From Plasmodiophora brassicae (lineage: Eukaryota > Endomyxa > Phytomyxea > Plasmodiophorida > Plasmodiophoridae): a DNA stretch of 64,000 bases. Both the position numbers and the translations under genes were made by a program. This document shows positions 1-10,237 of this stretch, piece after piece (the first letter of the stretch is position 1; each line of letters starts with the position of its first letter). The stretch is taken from positions 1,798,001 to 1,862,000 of the forward strand of contig JASFAU010000003.1 of assembly GCA_039704465.1 (NCBI GenBank), written 5' to 3'. The notes beneath the pieces were generated by a model. It saw only the letters and a list, made by a program, of their open reading frames with translations. It was not told the origin of the DNA and searched no databases.

Positions 1-875
1 CGCGCGAGACGCTACAGGCACCGCCGCAACCGGCTTCACGTGGCAGACGACGACACCACCCGCCGACTGCAGGCTGCCGCGGCCATGGGCGTTGCGAGTG
101 TCGCGCGTCCAACGCCCACAGCCACGCCAGCATGGAGGGGCGCGTACGCGTCGTCGTCGTCGCCCGGCCTGGATGGGGGACGGAGACGGTTGGGCCCGCC
201 GCCCCTCTGTGACGGGGTGCGCGCGCACGTTACTGACCATGCCGAGCAGCGGCGGCGGTCCATGATCTGACGCGGACGCTCAGCTGGCAGTGTGCGTCGA
301 CTCCGCGGCGACTTGGCGACGCGGTCGCCACTCACACGCGCCCACACGCACGCACACACACGCACCCACACACGCAGCCACCACGTCCGTCGCGCGGCGC
401 CAATCCGCCGCCGCACATTTCGGCCGTCGCTGCCTGTCCGGTGCGCCATCAGCGCCATTCGCGAAACGGGACGCGTGACCTCGGGACACACGTCCGGCGG
501 CCGGTGACACATCCAAGGGCGGCGTGCATCCATTGCCAGGTACGTCCCGGGTGTCCCTCGGGGTTCTGAACGTCGCGTGGACCACCCCGCCAGCGCCCGT
601 GCCGTCTGGTCCGGCACGGCACCCGGGTCGGGCACCTGCCATCAGCGGTGGCAGCAACGCCACCTGGCCGCGTAACGCGTACAGACACTCGACGCCCACT
701 CCGGGTCGGGTCTGGAAAGTGCGTTGGCGCGCCACGTGCGTGTGCCGCCGCGGACTGCGTCACGGCGTTTCTGGCGGGGATTGATCCCCAGACGTTCAGA
801 CCGATAAGACACGGGCCATTGACGGACGCCCGCGTTCTCTCAGGTTGCGATCTCCAGCACACGACAGGCAACGCC
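1..875. other. Upstream intergenic sequence, no supportable gene
   Basis: GC-rich sequence ahead of the ABCF gene. It holds a short CA-rich simple repeat near 340-385 and several open frames of 60-200 codons with arginine/proline-rich composition. None shows a domain or a convincing ATG context. The left edge of the window may cut through a neighbouring gene. Confidence 0.4.
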
Positions 876-3290
876 ATGGCGGAGCACACGACGTACAGCG
901 CGAAGACTTTTCACAGGAAGTTCGAGGAGTCGTATGGGTTCCTGAAGGCGGAGGACTTCCCGCCGATCAACTGGGCCGACAAGGAGCAGATCGAGATGCT
1001 GTTCCCGGCGTACAGGCGTGAACAGCTGGCGGCCGCCAAGGCGCGCATCAAGCTCAACAAGAACGTTGACGTTGTGTTCAACCTGCGCACGCCCGACAAC
1101 AGCGAAGACCTGTTCGTGAACGCCCGCTTGGTCATCGAGGCCCACAAACGATGCGCCCTGTTCGGCATCAACGGCAGTGGAAAGACGACGCTGTTCAACG
1201 CGATTTCAGCGGGCGAGATCCGCGAATTCCCCAAGTACCTGCACGTGCATCACATGAAGGAGCTAGAGCACAACCCGGCCGCCGACGCCGTCAGCGTGTT
1301 CGACACGGTCCTGTGCTCGCACCCGTTCCGTCGTGTCCTGCTTGCCATGATCCCGCACGTCAAGTCGCTGATCGAGGCCGAGAACGGTGTCAAGTCGGAG
1401 CGCCTCGACAACCTGAAGGAGAACCTGGCGTACCTGGAGAAGCAGTTCCAGACGGTCGACGGCGGCAACGGCGAGGAGCGCGTCAAGTCCATGCTTCGCG
1501 TCCTCGGGTTCGACGATGTAGGTGAGCGAGCGACTCTGTCGTCGCTGTCCGGTGGTCTTCGTATGCGTGTCGCCCTGGCGTCCGCGTTCTTCATCGACCC
1601 CGACATTCTGTAAGTGCATGTCTATGTGCTTGGCCTGGTTGCGGCTCTAAATGGGTTGCCTGCGAACAGGTTGCTGGATGAGCCGACGAACCACCTGGAT
1701 ATGCCGTCCGTGCTGTGGCTGGAAAACAAGCTTCGTGGCTACAAGGGTTCGTACCTGGTCGTGACGCACGATCGTACCCTGCTTGAGAACGTCGTCACGT
1801 CCGTGGCGCTGATCCAGGACAACGTCCTCGAGTATTTCAGCTGCGGCTTCAAGGACTTTGAGAAGCAGAAGGAGAAGCTGGACGAGGCGCGCAAGATCAA
1901 GATCGACAAGTTCCTGTCCATGAACCGCAACCTGCCGCCGGATGACCCTATGTACCGCACCAAGATGCAGTACAAGGCCTGGCAGCAGCGTCGTACGGAA
2001 CGTATGGTCATGCTCCAGGGCAAGTTCACGTTCAAGGCCCCGGAGCCGCTGTCGTGCCCGGACGGTCAACAGCAGGAAGGCATCTCCCTGATCAACGTCG
2101 AGAATGTGCGGTTCTCGTACGACCCCGAGAATCTGCCATTCATCTTCGACACGCCGATCTCGTACAACGTCAAGATGGGCACTCGTGTCGGTATCATGGG
2201 GCCGAACGGTGCCGGCAAGTCCACGTTCCTGAAGCTGATCACGGGCAAGCTCGAGGCGACCGAAGGTTCCATCACGACGCACCCGACCTTCGTGACTGCC
2301 TACTTCGGCCAGCACTCTACCAAGGAGCTCCAGATGCACATGACGCCGCTCGAGTTCATGGTGCACTCGTTCCCGGACGCGCCCGTCGCCGAGCTCAAGT
2401 CGCACCTGAAGAAGACGTCGATCGGCGACGACCCGATGAGCACCCGCATGCAGTCGCTGTCCTTCTCGCAGCGCTCCTGTGTCATCTTCTCCAAGCTGAC
2501 GTACGTGCCCCCGCACCTGCTCATCATGGACGAACCGACCAACTTCCTCGACCTGGACTCGGTCGACTCGCTGATCATGGCGACGAACAAGTTCACGGGC
2601 GGCCTGATCGTCGTGACGCACAACCGTGACTTCCTGAAGCGATGCAGCAAGCACTTCCTGTCGATCGTCCCAGGCGCGTTCCTGGAGTTCCCGACGATGA
2701 AGGCGGCCGAGCGTGCGACCTACTCGTTCATCTCGGCGCTCGAGGAGGGCAAGGCCGTCGACTTCAAGAAGGCCATCCAGCAGAACCGCGGCGGTGGTGC
2801 GATCCACACCGAAGAGATGCTGGCCGCCAACCAGGCCCGTATCACCGAGCAGCAGCGCCTGGAGAAGGAGAAGGAGGACGCGGCCAAGGCCGAGGCGGAC
2901 CGCCTGGCGGCGATCGCGGCCGAGAAGGAGGCGCGACGTCTGGCGAAGCTGGCCGCCATGCGCACCGACTGGGCGCCCGGCGAGCAGTGCTGGGCGCCCG
3001 TCAAGGGCAAGTGGGTGCAGGCCACCGTCATGCGAAACATCCCGAACATGGGCTGCACCGTCACGCTGGCGTCCGGCAAGAACGTCATGATCGAGGCCAA
3101 GCAGCTGCGGGCGGAGAACCCGGAGGCCGGCGCCGGTGGCGATGCCGGCGCCCAGAAGCCCAAGCCGACGCCCGGGCCCGGCGGCGCGTCACAGCGCGGC
3201 GGTCGAGGCGGCGCACAGCGCGGCGGGGCGGCTGCCGGCCGGGGCCGTGGCGGCGGCCAGCGGGGAGGCGCTCGTGGCGGACGCCGTTAA
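876..3290 (+). CDS. ABCF-family ATPase with Tudor-like and RGG tail
   Basis: Two exons (876-1609 and 1670-3290) give 784 aa. The intron is GTAAGT...ACAG and joins ..DIL to LLDEPTNHLD without a frame break. NBD1 has Walker A GINGSGKTT, signature LSGGLRMR and Walker B DILLLDEPTNHLD. NBD2 has GPNGAGKST and LLIMDEPTNFLD, but its signature reads SLSFSQRS instead of LSGGQ. There are no membrane segments, as expected for the soluble ABCF/GCN20/eEF3 class that acts on ribosomes. After NBD2 come an Ala/Glu/Lys helix and a short Tudor- or KOW-like module starting WAPGEQCWAPVKGKW. A Gly/Arg RGG tail, likely RNA-binding, ends the protein. The ATG at 876 starts a Lys-rich N-terminus. The family call is firm; the exact subfamily (GCN20-like or eEF3-like) is not settled. 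Confidence 0.9.
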
Positions 3291-3800
3291 CCTCGACGCA
3301 CCTGTGCCACGCGTTGCTCCCCGCATTCATCTACACACAGCTCATTGTTGGTCTCAGCGTGACGATCACAGGCCCCGACAGTAGTTTATCACGGTCGTAG
3401 TAGTGGCGTGCCGTCGTACCTCTGGTTCTGGAGCTTCAAGCAGGTCACTTGGGCGCGTTGACAGAGGTCCAGCAGGTTGCGTTATCTTCGTTGTGGGTCC
3501 GTTGGCGGCGCCGTCGGCGTGGACGTGAGCAGGACAGGCAGGCGCATCAAGGCGACTTGCGGCATCTGACGACGACAAGCCACTGACCAGGAGGTGCACA
3601 GGTCCTGTTGTGGTCGTAGGCGGCCCCGTTGGCCCGTGCCGCTGGTCGGCGGCGACTTTGGCCTGGACGCAGGCAGGCGCGACAGGTCGTCGACGACACG
3701 CGAGGTGCGATGGGGAACACGGCAGCATGTCGGGCGGGCGTGTGCGACGACGTAGTCGGGGCCGTTGACGACCGGCGGCGGCGTCGTCACCTACCGCCTG
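3291..3800. other. Intergenic sequence with a possible degenerate coding relic
   Basis: No intact gene is visible. About 3600-3780 resembles 45420-45590 at the nucleotide level, with shared short blocks around GGTGCGATG and GTGCGACGACG. This suggests an old duplicated sequence. Frames here are short and cannot be assigned to a product. Confidence 0.3.
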
Positions 3801-3804
3801 CGTC

Positions 3805-3960
3805 CACCTTCTTTCGAAAGCTCTGTGTTACAGCGCATGGTAACAGACATGAACTTCTGTACATGGCCTCGACAAGGGCGCTACATTCTTGGCGATACGA
3901 GACGAACGGTGTCACATATGCCAACGATAACAGGCCACCTGACCCTGATTGTACGGTGCC
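3805..3960 (+). repeat. Dispersed repeat, left half, interrupted by the hAT element
   Basis: This stretch, from CTTTCGAAAGCTCTGTG to ..GACCCTGATTGTACGGTGCC, is closely similar to 48878-49030. The sequence resumes at 6938, immediately after the hAT transposon (ACGGTGCCTTTGTTTCC). The copy at 48.9 kb is continuous across that point and so shows the pre-insertion arrangement. The family is not recognised. Confidence 0.75.
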
Positions 3961-4154
3961 TAGGGGTCGGCGCGGTTTGGTTTGGTTTGGTTTGGTTTTT
4001 TGAGGGCCGAACCGAACTAAACCAAACCAAACTATATGTAGGGGCTACAAACCGGAACCAAACTACACCAGACCTCCGGAACCGAAACCAAACCAACAAA
4101 CCGTGGAAACCGTGGTTTATGTGAGTCACGACAATGTGTGGCGTATAGAGGCTC

Positions 4155-6331
4155 CTACTCCAACTCCTTCAGAAGAAGGTCGATGACATCATCATTGTCG
4201 GCGAGGTCGCGTTGCTGATCGGCACCCAGCTTATCCATCCTCGCACGAAACGCTGCGTTCAGGTCGTCAGGAACCGCAACCTTGAGCTTTCGGAAGAGGT
4301 CCAGCCACGACCGGCAACACATTTCTGCTTTGAACATCGGACTCGCCAGTGACTCGCGTCCATCGTAAGCGCGTCCGGCTGCGCTGTTGGCGCGCTCAGA
4401 AGGAATGGACGTTGCCGGAATGGCAAGATAGTCCATTGCCATGGCATACAATCGCCTATACTTCTTCCGGTTGCTGTGCCACCAGCTGATGACGTCCGCT
4501 TGACGTGGCTGCACATTCTCATTCACAGTCGCTACGAATAACGACAGTTCCTTGTCAATCCCTTCCAACGAAGTTCTAAACATGGAATGTCAGTGACACG
4601 AAGAAGTACCGAAATTAATAGGCTACGTACGCTTCGGCACTATAGCCGCCATCATTCCATAAGTCGTCATCCGTGTCAGCTTCAGCAGGCGGTTCCTCTT
4701 CAGCGTCAGATAGAGCGCTGTACGTCAGCAGGTCCAGTTTGACGATCAGAGTTTTTGTCTTGGTGAGTAAAGGCCCTTCAGTCTTCGCATTGCGGGGGTC
4801 GAGGAACATGGACACAAGCGCAGCGTCCGAATTCAGATGCGGCTCATACTTCCGATGGTAGTCGAGAATGCTCGGTATCGCGTCGCGCATCACGTTGTCG
4901 CGTTCACACGTTTCGAGGAACTGTCGGCAGTGAGAGATCATCTTTTCATTAGCCCGGACAGCCACAGACAGTGTTGGGTACGAGTCTCCGCCGAGAAAGG
5001 TGGTAAGCCTCGCTGGCAATTCTAGAAACGAAGTTACATGGTGCAAGTGCAGCCAATCGTCATCGGTCAGACGATAATCGGCAAGGTCCGCTTTGCACTG
5101 AGCATGCTTAGCAATCATATCGAGAGCAGGCTGCAGCGCAATGCACTGCTTGATCATGATATGTGTGGAGTTGAAGCGGGTGCGGCAATCTGTGCAAGGT
5201 GGTTCAAATTCCTTGTCGAGCAACCCCTTGCACACGGATCGGAATACAGCACGCCTGACCTTACTGACGCGTACGGTCGACAGAAGGCCACGAAGGCGCG
5301 TCAAGGCGGGTTCGACAACATCGACGGCAGATTTGATGCCAAGCTGCAGGGTGTGCATCGCGCACCGGAGGAGATTTCTCGGTTCGACGATTCGATGGCC
5401 AGATGCTGTCATCGTCGACGACACATATTCTGCAGCAGCGATGGCATCTGAGCCGTTATCGTTGACAACCGCCAAAATCTTATCGTCGATCTGGAAATCC
5501 GAGAGTCGTTCACATATCGCGGTGCCAATCCGTTTCCCTGCACCTTTCCCCGGATCGATGTAAGTAAAGTCGAGTAGGCAAGTCAGAAGAAGACCAACAG
5601 AAGTGTCTATCCAATGCAATGTAACAGGGTACAATCCCTGCAATTTCGGATTCGACCAGCCATCGAAAGTCGTGCTGACCTTCGAAGGAACGGTAGCGAA
5701 GTACTCCATTAGCATGGAACGGAGGATGAAATATAGTTTGAGGATCCCTCGTTTGATCGTGCGAGCGGATTTCGGTTCGAAACCGGGGCACAGCGTGCGA
5801 GAATACTCGCGGAAGGAGTCCTCTTCAGAGAGTGTATGAACGTCACGGACGACGACGGACGACATACATGACGACAGCAGCATCGTTTATCGCCACACGA
5901 TGCGACGGCAAGGTTGTCGAAGTGATCAGCGTCTGACGAGAAGTGGTCTTGACATGACCCTCGGTGATACCGTGCTTCTGCTTCAGATGTTTCAAAATCG
6001 TACCAGTGGACGAAGACATGGACCAAGTCAGTCCACAATGCTTGCATTGGCGCCTCGTCCCATCATCCGATTCAAACCAATGGCATTGGTGCCATTTCTC
6101 CTGTGGAAGCGAGCGACGGCGCTTCCGCGATTGAACGACGGTGCCGGATTCGACAACTGCAGCGACGACGGTGGCGCTTTGGATTGCTTCGGAGCTGCCA
6201 CGAGCAGCGGAAGAAACGGTCAGGGCGGTCTCAGAGCGAATGCTGGGGGGAACAAACTCGACCCGAGTCTCGGACGATGACGATGAATCGTGGACGCTGA
6301 TGCTTTCTCCATCTAGGCGATGACCAGGCAT
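4155..6331 (-). CDS. hAT transposase (BED zinc finger, RNase H-like core, dimerisation domain)
   Basis: Reading from the ATG at 6331, the first block (to about 5885) carries a BED-type finger (QCKHCG...HLKQKH) near residues 80-120. The second block (about 5880-4631) is the RNase H-like core. It includes FDGWSN, VVNDNGSDA and the CAMHTLQLGIK motif typical of hAT proteins. The third exon, 4575-4155, is the C-terminal hAT dimerisation domain (YLAIPATSIPSERANS). The intron 4630-4576 (GTACGT...TTTAG) joins the last two cleanly. The junction of blocks one and two near 5860-5890 lies in a GTC-rich tract. It needs either a very short intron or a frameshift, so I cannot say the gene is intact. Confidence 0.88.
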
Positions 6332-6412
6332 GACAGAGTCGAGAACAGAGCCTCCTACACTTCGAAACTCTCCGAGCGCGATACAGAGAGGGCGTGCGGC
6401 GGTGCGGCTGAG

Positions 6413-6937
6413 GCTACGGCCTACGGGCTACCGTGCGTACAGCGCGCTCGCGGTTCGGGATTCCTGTATTACTAGCGCATCTGTCATATATACAGCCACC
6501 CAGTGCGAACCACGGTTCAAACCGGTTCCACCGGAACCAAACCGGTTTGAACCGGTTTGGGCTGACCTCGAACTAAACCAAACCAAACTAAACCAATTGG
6601 GTCTACCTGGAACCAAAACCGCGCAGTTTCGGTTTGGTTCACGGTTTCTGGTTCGAAACCAAACCGCGCCGACCCCTAGCTACGGCCTACGGGCTACCGT
6701 GCGTACAGCGCGCTCGCGGTTCGGGATTCCTGTATTACTAGCGCATCTGTCATATATACAGCCACCCAGTGCGAACCACGGTTCAAACCGGTTCCACCGG
6801 AACCAAACCGGTTTGAACCGGTTTGGGCTGACTAAACCAAACCAAACTAAACCAATTGGGTCTACCTGGAACCAAAACCGCGCAGTTTCGGTTTGGTTCA
6901 CGGTTTCTGGTTCGAAACCAAACCGCGCCGACCCCTA
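6413..6937. repeat. Tandem duplication of the hAT right end
   Basis: Two near-identical copies (6413-6678 and 6679-6937) each begin GCTACGGCCTACGGGCTACC and end in CGCGCCGACCCCTA. The first has an extra 7 bp, CCTCGAA. Only the outer copy is next to the target-site duplication, so the inner one is an internal duplication of the terminus. Confidence 0.9.
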
Positions 6938-7215
6938 ACGGTGCCTTTGTTTCCACCTGACGGTGGCCCGATCTCGCAAACAACACCTGGTACGCCGCAC
7001 ACGCTCCTCAAGCACCGCCGTGTTGCAACGCGGTTCGGGACGAACCCAGCGACCGCTGTGGCGGCACCCCAGGCGCGAGGCAGCAGAACGGCCCCTATCG
7101 TATCCCAATTGCAGGCCCTGCGCGCTTCTCCAGCAAACAAGCAGCAACGACCATCGGGCGCAGCGTGCCAGCGCGGGCGACGTCGCAGCGCGCGGTCACC
7201 GTTACAGATTGCTTC
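6938..7215 (+). repeat. Dispersed repeat, right half
   Basis: This begins with the second TSD copy and continues the repeat interrupted by the hAT. The portion from GATCTCGCAAACAAC (about 6970) to CGCGCGGTCACCGTTA (about 7206) is closely repeated at 36339-36572. The family is unclassified: I see no terminal inverted repeats or transposase. Long open frames across it are not supported as genes. Confidence 0.7.
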
Positions 7216-7329
7216 GGGCGCGATAGCACCCGCTGACGCTGCGTCAGGTGACGTCCTGCGGGATCCTTAATCCCCAAACGAATAATACACGAGAGCATCA
7301 ACGGAACCGCTGCAGGTCGCAGTGCTGGT

Positions 7330-10103
7330 TTAAGGCAGCCTGGCCGCATCAGCACCAGCGTCACGGGATTGCTTGGCGCGCCGAATGGCAGCCACGAGTT
7401 CGGCCTTGGACATACCGGCAACGTTGCCTGATATGTGGAGGTTCTTGGCCATTGGTTGCAACGTCCGCAAAGGCAGGCTGCCGTAGTCGCGATCATCGCG
7501 AATAACGGCCACGCTTTGCGAACGGCCTTCTCGTCGAACGGCCCATCGTCAGCCTCGTCTCTCGGTTGCAAGGCCAGTTGCTGCGCTTCTTTCTCGCCCA
7601 GGAACGCCTCGTAGTTGAGACGGCAGTCCAGGAGGAGGCGTAACGCATTGCGCGCGTTGTCCGGCAGGCAGCGACTCGCTAACCCTTCAATGCGGAGAAT
7701 GGGCCTACCATCCCCCAGATTCGTGACCTTGGCGGACGACGTGAGGCTGCCGACGTTCATGGAGACGAGAATGGAACGGGTGTCTAGCGTCCGCAACAGC
7801 TGCGGGTGGAAACACCCGTCGAGGGCTCGGCTCGGCGGCGCCATCGTCTCCCTGACCTCTTCCGAGAACGCTGCGCCTGTGCAGGCCTTCACCTGAACGC
7901 CTAGTACGCCAATCCGTTCGGACGGGCACGGTACATCTTCCATCGGATGGTCGTGACCGGATACACCACCTTGCGCGTCGACCGGCTGATCAGGCGACAG
8001 GAACACCGGCCCATAGAGATCCCACCCGGGGAACCCTTCCGGCAGCACCCCGAAACAATGTCGTTCAGCCAGCCGGACATGCGTGCGCAAGTCGGGTTTG
8101 TACGCCAGGTTAACAAACTGGCCACAAGCGAGCATAGCATCGCGCATCCCAGGCGGAACGGCATCCTCGGCCAACTGGTCCGAGGTATCCGACGGCAGTA
8201 ACTGCAGGAGGACGTCGACGACGTTGACGACCGACCCGTAGTCCTTTCCGGCAGAATCGCCCGCCCGATCACAGGCAAACAGGAACAGAACCTGAGCGAC
8301 GAGCTCGCCGACAAAGCCCTTGTCCAGAGCGCCAGACAGGAGTGCGTCATGGACCGCTGGAACGATTGCATCGGCGAACGTGTGACCGACACCCTCATGC
8401 CACTTGTCTGCCGCCGCACGCGCTACCAAGGCTTCGGGCATAAACGATATCAGGCATCGTTTGGGATCGAGGTCGGTGTCGAGCATAGTGCCCATGCACC
8501 TGGCGACAAGAGCAGATGCGAACGGGTGATTCGGGTAGACCATTGCGGCTACACGGGATAGAAATAGCGCCAGGTTAGAAAGACGACCGGCACCAGGGTC
8601 GCGCTTCAATTCAGCAGGTCTACCACCCAAGAGCTTCACTTGCAGGAATCCCAGTGAGTAGGCGTCCGATATGCGATCCACAAGGCTTAACCCGGCGCGC
8701 CCCGTCTTCAGCCAATCCTCCGAGACTCGCAGGCGGTTCCAATCGACATCCTCAGGTTCAGATGAGGCGAAGTGGACATCGAATGACCCACGCAGGACAA
8801 TGGGTTGGAAGAGCTCCGTACCCTTGATTGTATCGCGTAACGCGCTAGATGGGCGTGACCAGGGGGCCGGAGGCCCAGGAGGACTGAACCTTTGAATGGG
8901 CGAAGACGTGTCGATGAATACAGCGAAAATGGAGACCTGGACATCTGCTATGTCCTTCAGGAAATTGTCACACAGGCGGACTGCCTCGCGGAGACATCGG
9001 AACAGATTGACGCCGGCGACATATTCGTCCAGCAGCTGACGAGCCTCGTCCATCACGAATAGGACGGTTTCCGGAGAACGACGACGTTTTAACTCCTGGA
9101 TCTGTTCGTCGTTGAGATTCGTATTCGGCAGGCCCTCGAAGAGCTGACGTTTGAATGTCTCGCTAGGAAATTCGGCCACCGTTTCCGGGTCGTTTGAGTT
9201 GTCGTTAAGAACAGGATCAGGCAGGTGGCAGAGGACCCGGTAAACGAGGTGGCCAAGCCTGCAGGATAAGAGCTTCGCGAACTCCTTTGGGCTGGCATAA
9301 TCATCATACACTGTCAAAAGAGCATTGATGGCCTGATTCGTCCGCTTGGGGTACCCCGATGATCCGGATGGGCGAAAACAGAAGTAGACTGTCCGAAAGT
9401 AATGACGCGCCAGTTCCCGGAAGGTACGCGATTTGCCATGCATGGTCGACTGCACGCACGACGTGTACGGCGACAGGAACGGGCGCCGTTGCGCGCGATA
9501 CGACGCGGAACATCGCCGGACGTAGTTGGCAATTGACTTCAGGCAGCCGAAGGGATCCCGGAACGATTCGGTGAAGCCCTGAACAAGAACTTCCGCCTCC
9601 GAATACGCAGATGCAGCAGTCACGTTGGGATGAAGGTCGCGATAGAGCGAACCCAGGAACTCCTTCGAAGGTCGCTCATTGAACACGAGACGGAGGGTGT
9701 CAGATGTTTGTCCAAGCAGAAGATTGCCATTAATCGAGGAATTGGCCTCGTTCAGTGTTAATGGCACATCGTGCGAGCGAATGAACCGCAGCAAATACCG
9801 CCTGACGGCATCAGCCGTCGATTGCTGAGTGATGACCAGGTCGTCATCGTCATCAGCGGGGTGAAGAGCATCGTAGAGCGACTGGGTGATCGACTGAACG
9901 TGAGGGTCGTCACCCGGTCCGTTGAACAGAACACGAAGCTGGTCGGGTGAAAACCGAAGCAAATCGAAGCCGTCATACTTCGACGCACGCGCAGAGAGCG
10001 GCACCGGCACATCGGCCCTGGCAACGAACCGTTGCAAGAATTCGCTGACGGCAGCGGCTGTCGATTCGTCGGTGATGGTAAACTCCTGGACCTCGACCTC
10101 CAT
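7330..10103 (-). CDS. Crinkler-type P-loop NTPase with duplicated N-terminal domain and SAP-like tail
   Basis: I chose the ATG at 10103 (MEVEVQEF..), which begins the conserved-looking sequence. Two consecutive ~70-residue units open the protein, ITDESTAAAVSEFLQRF... and ITQQSTADAVRRYLLRF..., each ending LY.DALHP or LYRDLHP. They resemble SAM-like helical domains (inference). Next is a P-loop domain with STMHGKS as Walker A and the block FCFRPSGSSGYP. That block is characteristic of a family of Crinkler (CRN)-related NTPases in fungi and oomycetes. ETVLFVMDEARQLLD is the Walker B. A long helical region follows. Near 7510 the frame must shift by one base to reach a SAP-like motif (LRTLQPMAKNLHIS..GMSKAELVAAIRRAK) ending at 7330. 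CRN proteins include host-directed effectors and intrinsic conflict proteins; which applies here is unknown. Confidence 0.75.
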
Positions 10104-10237
10104 CGTCAACCCCGCCACGCGACACGAACTGCCGACCGCACAATGTCCGTCAGCTGTGCAGCTGCGCGGGCGGAGGGGAGACGGGGGGCGGTCCGCCGCC
10201 GCATCATCAGTCCAGAGTCGATTCATTGGCGCACGTG

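Larger units (their letters stand above)
3961..6937. mobile_element. hAT-superfamily DNA transposon, 2977 bp, with TIRs and 8-bp TSD
   Basis: The left end TAGGGGTCGGCGCGGTTTGG is repeated as its inverse at the right end, and the match runs about 23 bp. Both ends are flanked by the same 8 bp, ACGGTGCC (3953-3960 and 6938-6945), the target-site duplication length typical of hAT. Subterminal DNA is rich in GGTTTGG/CCAAACC motifs, as expected for transposase binding sites. The interior encodes a minus-strand BED-finger hAT transposase. The right end carries a roughly 260-bp tandem duplication. Matching termini and an exact TSD point to a fairly recent insertion. Confidence 0.95.

Noticed and set aside
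290..400. CA-rich tract as a telomere-like or promoter array
   Set aside because: Irregular CACACG composition, short and interstitial; it fits ordinary simple-sequence DNA.
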